NCBI RefSeq assembly: GCF_040045035.1
Contig: NZ_JBDZDS010000005.1
Coordinates: forward strand, 186,001-250,000
DNA: 64,000 bases
DNA from: Pseudaminobacter sp040045035
GTDB lineage: Bacteria; Pseudomonadota; Alphaproteobacteria; Rhizobiales; Rhizobiaceae
Direction of reading: 5' to 3'
Each line of letters starts with the position of its first letter. Position 1 is the stretch's first letter. Shown piece after piece: positions 49,463 through 57,928 of this stretch. A program made the translations under genes and the position numbers. The notes under the pieces were generated by a model, which saw only the letters and a program-made list of their open reading frames with translations, was not told the DNA's origin and did not search any database.

Positions 49463-50478
49463 GACTGTTCCCAGCGCGTTTGCTTGGCTTGTTGCTGGCA
49501 GCGGCGCTGGGCGCGACAAGGGTCGCGCCGCTTCATGCCGAGCCCGCACGCGTCGAGCGCATGGATGTCACGACGCGGCAGATCACCCGCTTCCACATAG
49601 GCCGGGACGAAACGCGCTTCGGACCGCTGGAGTTTGTCGGCGGGCTGGAGATGGTGTCGCCGTCGCGCCATTTCGGCGGCTTTTCCGCTATGCGCTTCCT
49701 GGCGCCGGGCAAGGATTTCATCGGCGTGGCCGATACCGGTTTCTGGTTCTTCGGGCGTGTGACGCGCGACGCCGAGCAGCGCCCCACCGGCGTGACCGAT
49801 TTCCGCATGGTGCAAATGGTCGACGAGGCCGGCAAGCCGATCGACGACAAGTGGCGGGTGGATGCCGAGGGGCTGGCGGTGAAGGACGGCGTTGCCACCG
49901 TCGGCTTCGAACGCGATCACCGCGTCGCCCAGTTCCGCATCGATCCCGACAACATGCGGGCCGCCTTCCGGCGGCTCGATTTCCTCGTGCCGAAGCATGA
50001 GCTGCGCATGAACCGCAGCTTCGAGGCGGTGGCCTATGCACCGGAAAGCGGCGCGCTCAAGGGAGCTCTGGTGGTTGTCACCGAACGTAGCCTCGACAAA
50101 CAGGGCAATGTCTTTGCAGCTGTGCTCGACGGCCCGCGTAAGGGTGTTTTTACCGTGGTGCGCAGCGACGGCTTCGATGTCACGGACGGGGCGTTCCTGC
50201 CGAACGGCGACCTGCTCTTGCTGGAGCGCAGCTTCACCATCATGCAGGGCGTAAGGATGCGCCTGCGCCGTCTTCCCGCCGACAGTATCGGCAAGGGCAA
50301 GGTGGCCGACGGGCCCGTGCTGATGCAGGCCGACATGAACTACCAGATCGACAATATGGAAGCGATGGATGTCTGGCGCCGCGCCGACGGCGCGTTGATG
50401 GTGTCGCTGATGTCCGACGACAACCAGTCCATTCTGCAGCGCAGCCTCTATCTGGAATTTTTGCTGCGGGAAGAGTGA
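49459..50478 (+). CDS. Esterase-like activity of phytase family protein
   Basis: A 339-aa secreted protein with a signal peptide (LLGLLLAAALGATRVAPLHA) and a beta-propeller-like body with family pieces GGLEMVSPSRHFGGFSAM, FIGVADTGFWF, VDAEGLAVKDGVATVGFERDHRV, and DGAFLPNGDLLLLERSF. These match the phytase-like esterase domain (PF13449) as I know it. Substrate and real activity are unproven in this family. The start overlaps the cobT stop, so it is translated with the cobaltochelatase, without an obvious cobalamin function. Confidence 0.85.
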   Translation: MRLFPARLLGLLLAAALGATRVAPLHAEPARVERMDVTTRQITRFHIGRDETRFGPLEFVGGLEMVSPSRHFGGFSAMRFLAPGKDFIGVADTGFWFFGRVTRDAEQRPTGVTDFRMVQMVDEAGKPIDDKWRVDAEGLAVKDGVATVGFERDHRVAQFRIDPDNMRAAFRRLDFLVPKHELRMNRSFEAVAYAPESGALKGALVVVTERSLDKQGNVFAAVLDGPRKGVFTVVRSDGFDVTDGAFLPNGDLLLLERSFTIMQGVRMRLRRLPADSIGKGKVADGPVLMQADMNYQIDNMEAMDVWRRADGALMVSLMSDDNQSILQRSLYLEFLLREE

Positions 50479-50541
50479 GCATCTCTCCTTCTCAGGGGGC
50501 AAGCGGCTGGAGGGCCTGCTTCGATGTTCAACGAAAAAATT

Positions 50542-50572
50542 CACCTCTCCCCCGCTAGGTGGAGGAGAGGTG
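50542..50572. terminator. Hairpin between convergent genes (CACCTCTCC repeat type)
   Basis: CACCTCTCC (50542-50550) pairs with GGAGAGGTG (50564-50572). It lies between the ends of the phytase-like and saccharopine-dehydrogenase-like genes. The sequence is of a kind that recurs in many rhizobial intergenic regions; it may act as a bidirectional terminator. Confidence 0.5.
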
Positions 50573-50651
50573 TGAGGCAAAGCCGATAATGTGAGCGAGG
50601 CTGGGGGACGGAGGGGACGCGTTCATCCCCTCCTTTGCCGCCCAAGGCGTC

Positions 50652-51752
50652 TCAGGCTGCCAGCGTGGCGCTGATGGCGTGGGCGTAGTTGCGGCCGAAG
50701 CGGTTGGCCAGGAACGCATCGAGCGCGATGTCTTCCTGGCGGACGAAACCTTTGGCGGGCAGCGCGCCGGAAGCCAGCATGTCGAGCACCGCGCAGATGC
50801 CGGAGGCCGTGGTGATCTGGATGGCGCTGCGCACGGCCTCGCCGATGCGGCGGCTATAGATCTTGTTGGCGTAGGTCTCCTGCATCAGGCGGCCGTTCTT
50901 TCGGCCGGAGACGGTCACGAACACTACCACCACGTCCTGCAGCGTGGCCGGCAGGGCGTTTTCCAAAATGTCCTTCAGCACTTCGCGGCGGTCGCGCAGG
51001 CCGAGATCGTTGAGCAGCGCCTTCATGATCGCCGCGTGGCCGGGATAGCGGATGGTGCGGTAGTTCAGCGTGCGCACCTTGCCCTCATAGGTCTCGCACA
51101 GCGTGCCGAGCCCGCCTGACGTGTTGAAGGCCTCGTAGGTGACGCCATCGAGCGAGAACTCCTCGCGCTCCTCCAGCGGCGGCACTTCGGTCAGCTCGCC
51201 GTCGACGATGGCTTCGCAGGGCTCGCAATATTCGTTGATGACGCCGTCCGTGCTCCAGGTGAGGTTGTAGTTCAGCGCGTTCGACGGGTACTGGGGCAGG
51301 GCACCCACGCGCATGCGCACGCTGTCCAGCGTGTCGAACTGCCGGGCCAGGTCGTGGGCGACGATGGAGATGAAGCCCGGCGCCAGTCCGCATTGCGGAA
51401 TGAACGCAGTGGAGGCGGTTTCGGCCAGTTCCTTGACGCGGCGGGTGCTGGCGACGTCCTCTGTGAGGTCGAGATAGTGCACGCCGGTCGTGGCAGCCGC
51501 CTCGGCGATTTTCGTGGTGAGGTGGAAAGGGGCTGCGCTCAGCACGGCGAACTTGCCGGCAAGCACGGCTTCGAGTGCGCCTTCCTGGCCGATGTCGAGC
51601 TGGCGGGTGGCGATGTTGCTGCCGACCTCCAATGCGTCGAGCTGTGCCTGCGACCGATCGACGACGGTGACGCTGTAGTCGCCCGTGCCGGCCAGCATGT
51701 CCGCTATGGTTGCGCCGATCTTTCCCGCGCCGACGATGACGATCTCGTGCAT
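50652..51752 (-). CDS. Saccharopine dehydrogenase family protein
   Basis: A 366-aa NAD(P)-dependent enzyme. The Rossmann motif GAGKIG is at about residues 8-13 (MHEIVIVGAGKIGATIADML). The central part includes FIPQCGLAPGFISIVAHDLA, and the C-terminal domain is of the saccharopine/lysine-6-dehydrogenase type. Related enzymes act in lysine degradation; which reaction applies is not certain. The ATG at 51752 fits the fold; longer frames cross into the divergent regulator. The Lrp-type regulator on the other side probably controls it. Confidence 0.85.
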   Translation of the reverse strand: MHEIVIVGAGKIGATIADMLAGTGDYSVTVVDRSQAQLDALEVGSNIATRQLDIGQEGALEAVLAGKFAVLSAAPFHLTTKIAEAAATTGVHYLDLTEDVASTRRVKELAETASTAFIPQCGLAPGFISIVAHDLARQFDTLDSVRMRVGALPQYPSNALNYNLTWSTDGVINEYCEPCEAIVDGELTEVPPLEEREEFSLDGVTYEAFNTSGGLGTLCETYEGKVRTLNYRTIRYPGHAAIMKALLNDLGLRDRREVLKDILENALPATLQDVVVVFVTVSGRKNGRLMQETYANKIYSRRIGEAVRSAIQITTASGICAVLDMLASGALPAKGFVRQEDIALDAFLANRFGRNYAHAISATLAA

Positions 51753-51879
51753 GGTAGTGCCCCTCGAAATGCAAATGCGAATAATGGCAAATGATAATCC
51801 CCCGGCACGTCGGAAGGCAGTATCACTTTGCGCGAAACAACAGTACATATTGAGCAATCTGCCGAGGGGATTAAGCATA

Positions 51880-52308
51880 ATGACGACCGACGCCGACCGC
51901 GCCCTGATCGCCCTGCTGCGAGAGGACGCGCGCGCCTCCACCGCCGAGCTGGCGCGCCGGCTGGGTGTCTCGCGCACGACCGTGCAAAGCCGCCTGGAAC
52001 GGCTGGAAAGAAACGGAGTTATTGCAGGCTACAGCGTCAAGCTGTCGGCGGACCACGAGAAAAACCTTGTGCGCGCGCACATACTGGTCACGGCGCTCCC
52101 GAAGCTCGCGGCGGCGGTCGAGGTGGTTCTCAAGCGGATTCCGGAGGTGCGCACCTTGCATTCCGTGAGCGGCAATTTCGACATGATCATCGTGGTGGAA
52201 GCGCCATCGGTCAGGGATCTCGATGCGCTGATCGACCGGATCGGCGCGCTTGAAGGCGTCGAACGCACGCTCTCGTCCATCATCCTGTCGACGCGAATCG
52301 ACCGCTGA
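51880..52308 (+). CDS. Lrp/AsnC family transcriptional regulator
   Basis: A 142-aa regulator: HTH (STAELARRLGVSRTTVQSRLERLERNGVI) and a C-terminal RAM ligand domain (VEVVLKRIPEVRTLHSVSGNFDMIIVVEAPS). The ATG at 51880 follows GAGGGG; earlier frames would overlap the divergent gene. The intergenic region 51753-51879 holds a direct repeat of GCAAATG (51771-51777 and 51787-51793) in an AT-rich stretch, a plausible Lrp-type site. The likely target is the divergent saccharopine-dehydrogenase-like gene, with an amino acid such as lysine as effector; this is inferred. Confidence 0.9.
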   Translation: MTTDADRALIALLREDARASTAELARRLGVSRTTVQSRLERLERNGVIAGYSVKLSADHEKNLVRAHILVTALPKLAAAVEVVLKRIPEVRTLHSVSGNFDMIIVVEAPSVRDLDALIDRIGALEGVERTLSSIILSTRIDR

Positions 52309-52340
52309 AACGGTTGGTGGTCAGGCTCGGAGGATAGAAA

Positions 52341-53036
52341 TCAGCCGGTTCGCTGGGAGCCTACTTCGCCCTGCTTGGTGGCGAGCCAGATGACATGCCG
52401 CGCGCCGCGCTTGCCGCCCGCGCGGGCCTTCACTTCCTCGGCCGAAAAACCTGCCTGACGCAGCCTGCTCGTGAAGGACCGATCCGGCCCTGACGACCAC
52501 ACGGACAGCACGCCGCCCGGCCGCAGGGCGGAGCGCGCACGGTGCAGGCCGGCTACGCTGTAGAGAGCGTCGTTGGCCTCCCGCGTCAGCCCTTCCGGGC
52601 CATTGTCCACGTCGAGAAGAATGGCGTCGTAGGTCGACGAGGCAGACTTTATCAGGAGGCCGACGTCGGTTTCGCGGATGGTTACACGCGGGTCTTCGAG
52701 GCAGCCGGCAAACACCTCTGCCATCGGGCCGCGCGCCCAGGCGACGACGGAAGGCACCAGCTCCGCGACGGTGACATGGGCGTCGGCGCCGAGCGCGGAA
52801 AGGGCGGCGCGAAGTGTAAAGCCCATGCCCAGCCCGCCGATGAGAATGTGGGGCGATCGGCGGCCGCCGATCCGCTGGCAAGACAGCGTCGCCAGCGCCT
52901 CTTCCGAGCCGCTGAGCCGGCTGTTCATCAGCTCGTTGGTTCCCAGCATGATCGAGAATTCGCTGCCGCGCCTTTTGAGGCGAAGCTCTCCGCCGCCCGG
53001 CGTCGTCGCCGAATCGAGCTGGACCCAGGGCAGCAT
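52341..53036 (-). CDS. Spermidine synthase-like protein
   Basis: A 231-aa protein with a SAM-methyltransferase/spermidine-synthase fold: glycine motif IGGLGMGFTLRAAL, acidic VTVAELVPSVVAWAR, and DAILLDVDNGPEG. It lacks the tyrosine/aspartate gate of true SpeE as far as I can tell, so spermidine synthesis is doubtful. The C-terminus is Lys/Arg-rich. It starts 4 bp after the stop of the VUT transporter on the same strand, so co-transcription is likely. Actual substrate unknown. Confidence 0.78.
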   Translation of the reverse strand: MLPWVQLDSATTPGGGELRLKRRGSEFSIMLGTNELMNSRLSGSEEALATLSCQRIGGRRSPHILIGGLGMGFTLRAALSALGADAHVTVAELVPSVVAWARGPMAEVFAGCLEDPRVTIRETDVGLLIKSASSTYDAILLDVDNGPEGLTREANDALYSVAGLHRARSALRPGGVLSVWSSGPDRSFTSRLRQAGFSAEEVKARAGGKRGARHVIWLATKQGEVGSQRTG

Positions 53037-53039
53037 CGA

Positions 53040-53723
53040 CTATGCCGTGACCGTTGCTGGCTGGCTCCAGCGGGCGACGACGAGGCGATAGGGAATCAGC
53101 GCGACGACGGCGATGATGAGCTTTACCGACAGGTCGCCCAGCGCCCAGGATTGCCAGCGGGCCGCCTCATGCTGCAGGACGCCGAACAGCGGCGCCATCT
53201 CCAGCGCGAAGTCGTCGCTCGGGCCGACGAAGAAGAAGGCCGGTGCAAAGGCGAGGGAGAAGAAGATGATCGTGTCGATGACCGAGCCGACCAGCGAGCC
53301 GAACACCGGCGCGCGCCACCAGCTCTTGCGGCGAAGCCAGTTGAACACGGTGACGTCGAGCAGCTGGCCGAACAGGAACGCCGCGCCCGAGGCAGCGGCG
53401 ATGCGCGCCAGCCGATCGGCGGCGGTGCCGTATTCGATGAGGCCATAGCGGAACAGCAGCGGCGGCACGATAATGGAGCAGGTCACCGCGGTCATGAAGC
53501 CGATAAAGACGACGCGGCGCGCCATCTGCGGGCCATAGCGGCGGTTGGCAAGGTCGGTGACGAGGAAGGCGGCGGGGTAGGTGAAGGCGCCCCAGGTCAG
53601 GAGGTCGGCAAGCGCAAGCGAGCCGAACTGTCCCCGTACGGGAAACTGCACAAGAATATTCGACGCCACGACGACAAGCGCCATGGCGACCACGAAGGGC
53701 AGATAACGTGCGGAAGAATTCAT
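53040..53723 (-). CDS. VUT family (queuosine precursor) transporter, YhhQ-like
   Basis: A 227-aa membrane protein with about six hydrophobic segments. Family marks are FVVAMALVVVASNILVQFP, LTWGAFTYPAAFLVTDLANRRYG, GQLLDVTVFNWLR, and GSLVGSVIDTIIFFSLAF. YhhQ imports queuosine precursors (preQ0/preQ1) in E. coli. The ATG at 53723 was chosen over an in-frame start at 53768 because it follows the candidate preQ1-like structure at 53721-53750, and the MNSSARYLPF N-terminus is normal. No classical ribosome site is visible. Confidence 0.88.
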   Translation of the reverse strand: MNSSARYLPFVVAMALVVVASNILVQFPVRGQFGSLALADLLTWGAFTYPAAFLVTDLANRRYGPQMARRVVFIGFMTAVTCSIIVPPLLFRYGLIEYGTAADRLARIAAASGAAFLFGQLLDVTVFNWLRRKSWWRAPVFGSLVGSVIDTIIFFSLAFAPAFFFVGPSDDFALEMAPLFGVLQHEAARWQSWALGDLSVKLIIAVVALIPYRLVVARWSQPATVTA

Positions 53724-53750
53724 TTTTTTAGCCTGGGTGATGGAACCAGT
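53721..53750 (-). promoter_or_regulatory. Candidate preQ1-I-like riboswitch at the VUT start codon
   Basis: On the minus strand: stem CTGG (53749-53746), loop TTCCATCAC, CCAG (53736-53733), then GC, T and six A running into ATG. This matches the GGTTC ... CACCC ... A-rich-tail layout of preQ1-I aptamers, recalled from memory. Loop CAT can pair with the start codon ATG, taking the place of the second pseudoknot stem. The loop is short at 9 nt, and the usual CTA/SD partner is replaced by the start codon. Placement in front of a queuosine-precursor transporter supports it. Confidence 0.4.
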
Positions 53751-53820
53751 GGAGCGCGACGCTGGCAAAATGGCCGGATCGCGCTCTCAGTCAGGCGGTT
53801 GTCCCCCGCCGGAAAGTCGA

Positions 53821-54114
53821 TCAGGCAGCCTGCTCGGCCAGCTTCTTTGCGACCTGCTTTTTCAGCAGGCGGGCGCGCTGCGACAGCTCGCTGACATCGG
53901 CCTTCGCCAGGAAGGCGTCGAGGCCGCCGCGATGCTCGACCGAGCGCAGGGCGTTGGCCGAAATGCGCAGGCGCACGTTCTGGTTCAGCGCTTCGGAGAT
54001 CAGCGTGACGTTGACCAGGTTCGGCAGGAACCGGCGCTTCGTCTTGTTGTTTGCGTGGCTGACATTGTTGCCGGTCATAACGGCCTTGCCGGTCAATTCA
54101 CAAGCGCGAGACAT
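53821..54114 (-). CDS. rpmB: 50S ribosomal protein L28
   Basis: A 97-aa ribosomal protein (MSRACELTGKAVMTGNNVSH; KTKRRFLPNLVNVTLISEAL; LRISANALRSVEHRGGLDAF). It is a standard-length alphaproteobacterial L28, part of the large subunit. No cysteine zinc motif (CxxC) is present, so it is the zinc-independent form. It is transcribed alone, 98 bp upstream of the VUT transporter start. Confidence 0.97.
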   Translation of the reverse strand: MSRACELTGKAVMTGNNVSHANNKTKRRFLPNLVNVTLISEALNQNVRLRISANALRSVEHRGGLDAFLAKADVSELSQRARLLKKQVAKKLAEQAA

Positions 54115-54238
54115 AATTACTTACCTTCGGTTCGAGACGGCCAATGCGACTGCGGCGCACCAAAAGTGCATGGCGCGCAGTCTGGTCAAGCGGCCGCATG
54201 GAAAAGTTGGCGTTGCATAGTCGGGTTTGGCTCACCCG

Positions 54239-54682
54239 TCAAGGGTGGGGCGCCTGCGGCCCGATCACAAGACGGGTGTTTTGGTAACCTTCGTCGGCAA
54301 TTGCGGTGCAGAGGTCGTGCCATTCGCACCCGATGCAGGCTTGCCGGGTCTCTCCGGCGTGGAATGCGTGGCGCATTTTGGCGATCCAATCGGCATTCAG
54401 CGAGAATCGCTCGCCGGGCCGCACCGGCCGGCCGAGCAGCGTTTCCACCGCCCGCGCCGCGCTTTCGTCGCGCTCCACAACGCTCTGGCCGAAACAGTGT
54501 TCGTCCTTGTCGGCAAGCAGTGGGGCGCAGATGTCGTCCGGCCCGGCGACGAGAATCAGGTCTTCGCCGCCGCCGAGCCTTTCGACGATCTTGTCGTAGT
54601 TTGCCGTAAACGCGCCGCTATATCCCTTGCCGGCATAGGTCAGCATGCACAGGAGATGGTGGGCGCGAATACGGATGGTCAT
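54239..54682 (-). CDS. DUF1284 family protein
   Basis: A 147-aa protein of DUF1284, recognised from IRIRAHHLLCMLTYAGKGYS and the C-terminal CIGCEWHDLC. Cysteines 12, 52, 63, 116, 119 and 125 could hold a metal or Fe-S cluster, although this is not established. Function unknown. It follows bioY by 5 bp on the same strand, so it is probably in the bioY operon. Confidence 0.8.
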   Translation of the reverse strand: MTIRIRAHHLLCMLTYAGKGYSGAFTANYDKIVERLGGGEDLILVAGPDDICAPLLADKDEHCFGQSVVERDESAARAVETLLGRPVRPGERFSLNADWIAKMRHAFHAGETRQACIGCEWHDLCTAIADEGYQNTRLVIGPQAPHP

Positions 54683-54687
54683 TAGGC

Positions 54688-55278
54688 TCAGGCCTTGGGC
54701 TTGCCGGCGCGGCGGGTGGCCTCGACGCTTGCCGTGGCCAGCGCCGACTTGACGATGCCGCCGAGGATGAAGGGGGTAACGCCGTAGGTGATGGCATCGT
54801 TGACGCCGATCATCGCCGCCAGCCAGGCGCCGCCCATCACCAGGATGAAGGCGTTGCCAAGAAGCATGGCAACGAAGCTGCGCAGCAGGTTGCCGTTGCC
54901 GGTCCAGCCGCGCTCGGCCAGCCAGCCGACCATGGCGGCCGCGATCGGGAAGGCGAAGAGATAGCCAGCCGTCGGGCCGGCGAAGTGCGCGAGGCCGCCT
55001 GCGCCGCCCGCCAGCACCGGCAGGCCGACGACAGCTTCGCCCATCCAGGCCAGGACGGTGATGGCGCCGAGGCGCCAGCCATAGAGCGCGCCAATGAGGG
55101 TGACGGCGAAGGTCTGCATGGTCATGGGCACCGGCACCATCGGCACCTCGACCCAGGACGAGGCGGCCAGAAACAGCGTGCCCAGCGCCACGACGGCGGC
55201 GCGCAGCGCAAGCGGACGGTCGCGCAGGCGAAGCGGCACGAAGGCGCTACGGGCGGTCGCGGCAGAAAGGTTATTCAT
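54688..55278 (-). CDS. bioY: Biotin transporter BioY (ECF S-component)
   Basis: A 196-aa membrane protein with six hydrophobic segments; family marks are SWVEVPMVPVPMTMQTFAV, VLAWMGEAVVGLPVLAGGAGG, and HFAGPTAGYLFAFPIAA. It imports biotin with or without an EcfA/EcfT module, and no bioM/bioN is adjacent. The ATG at 55278 follows GGAGACC. The BioR-type TTATNNATAA box was looked for in the 250-bp upstream gap and not seen. The DUF1284 gene follows in the same operon. Confidence 0.93.
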   Translation of the reverse strand: MNNLSAATARSAFVPLRLRDRPLALRAAVVALGTLFLAASSWVEVPMVPVPMTMQTFAVTLIGALYGWRLGAITVLAWMGEAVVGLPVLAGGAGGLAHFAGPTAGYLFAFPIAAAMVGWLAERGWTGNGNLLRSFVAMLLGNAFILVMGGAWLAAMIGVNDAITYGVTPFILGGIVKSALATASVEATRRAGKPKA

Positions 55279-55527
55279 CTTGGGTCTCCAGAAATGGGGT
55301 GGTCCGAGCAACGTGCCGGCCTCCGGCCGCGCATCGCGGGCGCAAGGTATTCCACAGTCCGATGATGCAGTGCAATAAGGCGGCTGTAAATCCTGGCTAC
55401 CGGCGGACCGGGACTGGCCGCGCCCCGATACTGGTCCATATATCCGCCGGAATTGCGCGGTTGATCGCCGCGAAGGGATTTTTCGCGCGTCGCGCTTTCG
55501 GCGCGCCAGGCAGAGAGGGCGCCAGTC

Positions 55528-56322
55528 ATGGCGAGCAAGTTCAAGGCAGTTCCGGCCGCGGTGGCGGTCGCCGTTCTTTTCACTTCGGGTTCCGCAGGCG
55601 CGGCGGCGGCGCAATCCTTCCGCAGCGAATACACCATCTCCTTCCTCGGGCTCACCATCGCGCGCTCCAAATTCGACAGCACCTTCGACGGCGACCGCTT
55701 TTCGCTGCGCGGCAGCATGTCGAGCGCGGGCATCGCGCAGATATTCGACGACACCAAGGGCACCGTCTCCGCCTCCGGCCGCTTCTCCGGCACCTCGCCG
55801 CGCCCGGACGATTTCGTCACCAACTATGTGTCGGGCAGCAAGGCGAAGAAGACCGAGATCGGCTTCTCCGGCGGCAATGTGAGCAAGGTGGTCAACGTGC
55901 CGCCGCTGAAGAAGCCCGACGACGACTGGGTCCCCGTTGCAAAGGCCGACCTTCGGTCCGTGCTCGACCCGCTCTCGGCGACGCTGGTCCGCGCCGACAA
56001 GCCGGACCAGGTCTGCAGCCGCACGGTCAAGATGTTCGACGGCGAGATGCGCGCCAACCTGGTGCTCAGCTATGTTTCGACCGGGCCGGTTTCGATCCCC
56101 GGCTATTCGGGCGAGGCCGTGACCTGCAGCGCGCGCTTCGTGCCGGTCGGCGGCTATCGCAGCGGCCACAAGTCGATCGAGTACCTGAAAAACCGCAGCA
56201 AGATCGCCATCTCGTTTGCGCCGATCGGCACAACCGGGGTATATGCGCCTGTCTACGCCACGGTCGGTACGCAGATCGGCACTATAACAATCCGGGCGCG
56301 GAAGTTCGAGGCTGTGAATTAG
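55528..56322 (+). CDS. DUF3108 secreted protein
   Basis: A 264-aa protein with a signal peptide (AVPAAVAVAVLFTSGSAGAA) and a DUF3108 body: SEYTISFLGLTIARSKFDST, RGSMSSAGIAQIFDDTKGTV, YVSGSKAKKTEIGFSGGNV, and DPLSATLVR. The family is probably periplasmic or outer-membrane associated, with a lipocalin-like beta fold; function unknown. It diverges from bioY. The next plus-strand gene begins 31 bp after the stop. Confidence 0.85.
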   Translation: MASKFKAVPAAVAVAVLFTSGSAGAAAAQSFRSEYTISFLGLTIARSKFDSTFDGDRFSLRGSMSSAGIAQIFDDTKGTVSASGRFSGTSPRPDDFVTNYVSGSKAKKTEIGFSGGNVSKVVNVPPLKKPDDDWVPVAKADLRSVLDPLSATLVRADKPDQVCSRTVKMFDGEMRANLVLSYVSTGPVSIPGYSGEAVTCSARFVPVGGYRSGHKSIEYLKNRSKIAISFAPIGTTGVYAPVYATVGTQIGTITIRARKFEAVN

Positions 56323-56353
56323 GGGGCGGATGGAGCCCCGACCGGGGGGGAAT

Positions 56354-57241
56354 ATGGGTCGTGCCACGCTGATCGGCTTTTCGGCTGTCGCCATGTGGGC
56401 GCTTCTGGCGCTCCTGACCGACGCGTCCGGCCAGGTTCCGCCCTTCCTGCTGTCGGCCATCACCTTCGCCATAGGCACCTGTGTCGGCCTCGTTGCGCGG
56501 TTGTTCATGCCGCAGCCGGCGGCGCAGCCGAAGATCCCGCCGCAAGTCTGGCTCATCGGCATTGCCGGCCTGTTCGGCTACCACTTCTTCTACTTCACCG
56601 CGTTGCGCAACGCGCCGGCGGTGGAGGCGAGCCTGATTGCCTATCTGTGGCCGCTGTTCATCGTGCTCGGCTCGGCGCTGATGCCGGGCGAGCGGCTGCG
56701 CTGGAACCATATCGCCGGGGCGCTGCTGGGACTTGCCGGAACCTTCATGATCGTCACCAAGGGCGGCGGGCTTTCCTTCGACAGCCGCTACACCTTCGGC
56801 TACGCCATGGCCTTTGTCTGCGCCTTCCTGTGGTCGGGCTACTCGCTGCTGTCCCGGCGCTTCCCGGCCGTGCCCACCACGATCGTCACCTGGTTCTGTG
56901 CGGCGACCTCCATCCTGTCCTTCCTCTGCCATCTGATGCTGGAGGAAACCGTGCTTCCGGCTAATGCCGGCCAGTGGCTGGCGGTCGTCGGCCTCGGGCT
57001 GATGCCGGTGGGGGCGGCCTTCTATGCCTGGGACCACGGCGTCAAGCGCGGCAACATCCAGGTTCTGGGCGCGGCCAGCTATGCCGCACCGCTTCTGTCG
57101 ACGCTGGTGCTGATCGCCGCCGGCTTCGCCGAGCCGACGCCTAGCATCATCGCCGCCTGTATCCTGATCACCGGCGGCGCGGTGCTGGCCGCCAAGTCCA
57201 TGCTGTTCGGGAAGAGCCAGCCGGCGGGAGCCGAGGCATGA
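56354..57241 (+). CDS. DMT-superfamily (EamA) transporter, YddG-like
   Basis: A 295-aa inner-membrane carrier with about ten hydrophobic segments in two EamA repeats (MGRATLIGFSAVAMWALLAL ... NAPAVEASLIAYLWPLFIVL; VGLGLMPVGAAFYAWDHGVK). The segment APAVEASLIAYLWPLFIV resembles the aromatic amino-acid exporter YddG. The ATG at 56354 follows GGGGGGAAT and is preferred over the ATG at 56330. Its stop overlaps the start of the YhhN gene (ATGA). Substrate is not certain. Confidence 0.88.
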   Translation: MGRATLIGFSAVAMWALLALLTDASGQVPPFLLSAITFAIGTCVGLVARLFMPQPAAQPKIPPQVWLIGIAGLFGYHFFYFTALRNAPAVEASLIAYLWPLFIVLGSALMPGERLRWNHIAGALLGLAGTFMIVTKGGGLSFDSRYTFGYAMAFVCAFLWSGYSLLSRRFPAVPTTIVTWFCAATSILSFLCHLMLEETVLPANAGQWLAVVGLGLMPVGAAFYAWDHGVKRGNIQVLGAASYAAPLLSTLVLIAAGFAEPTPSIIAACILITGGAVLAAKSMLFGKSQPAGAEA

Positions 57242-57909
57242 TGCCCTTTGCCGGCGGTCTCGAAGCGACGGCCAACGGCATGCTGCTGTTTTCGGTGGCT
57301 GCGGCCTGTGTCTATTTCTTCCTGCTCGACGCTCCGGTTTCATTGCGGCGCTCGGTGGTCAAGACGGTTCCTGTGCTGCTGCTGGCGGCGCTGGCGCTGA
57401 TGCACGGCGGACCACTGTTGCTGGTAGGCGCGCTGGGGTTCAGCGCGCTGGGCGACGCCTTCCTGTCGCGCCAGGGCGACAAGGCTTTCCTGGGCGGGCT
57501 CGCCAGCTTCCTGGCCGCGCATGTGCTTTACGTCGTGTTGTTCGCGCATGCCGGTGGCGGGCTGGACGTGCTCCTGTCGTCGCCTCGGCTGCTCATCGGC
57601 ATCGCCATCGCGATCTTCGCCGTTGTCATGCTGGCCGTGCTGTGGCCACGGGTGGAGGCCGGCCTCCGGATGCCGATCGCGGTCTATGTCGTGGCGATCC
57701 TGGCCATGGGGCTCGCCGCGCTGACGCTGCCCGACCGGCGCATCATCGTCGGCGCCGTGCTGTTCATCGCCTCCGACGCGCTGCTGGCGACGGAGAGGTT
57801 CCTGCTTGCGCCAGGCTCGTCGCAGCGCTTCTGGATGCTCCACGCGGTGTGGGCTTTCTATTACGTCGCGCAGGCGCTGATCGCGCTGGGATTCTTGACG
57901 GCGGTGTGA
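57238..57909 (+). CDS. Lysoplasmalogenase (YhhN family)
   Basis: A 223-aa membrane protein with about eight hydrophobic segments and family marks FSALGDAFLSRQGDKAFLGGLASFLAAH (conserved acidic D in GDAFL, split here as FSALGDAFLSR and KAFLGGLASFLAAH), AVYVVAILAMGLAAL, and GAVLFIASDALLATERF. It hydrolyses the vinyl ether bond of lysoplasmalogens in animals and Legionella; the bacterial physiological substrate is uncertain. It is coupled to the DMT transporter by an ATGA overlap. Confidence 0.85.
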   Translation: MMPFAGGLEATANGMLLFSVAAACVYFFLLDAPVSLRRSVVKTVPVLLLAALALMHGGPLLLVGALGFSALGDAFLSRQGDKAFLGGLASFLAAHVLYVVLFAHAGGGLDVLLSSPRLLIGIAIAIFAVVMLAVLWPRVEAGLRMPIAVYVVAILAMGLAALTLPDRRIIVGAVLFIASDALLATERFLLAPGSSQRFWMLHAVWAFYYVAQALIALGFLTAV

Positions 57910-57928
57910 ACCTGGCGAACCGCGGAAA

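Noticed and set aside
47495..49549. A 684-codon minus-strand frame opposite cobT
   Set aside because: It is fully antisense to cobT, whose motifs are unambiguous; composition is Arg/Ala/Gly-rich without family features.
55279..55527. BioR operator upstream of bioY
   Set aside because: No TTATNNATAA-type box was found in the divergent gap.
54688..56562. A very long minus-strand frame extending upstream of bioY
   Set aside because: Only the part after 55278 downstream to 54688 has BioY content; the rest is antisense to the DUF3108 gene and has a low-complexity Arg/Gly/Ala pattern typical of high-GC shadow frames.
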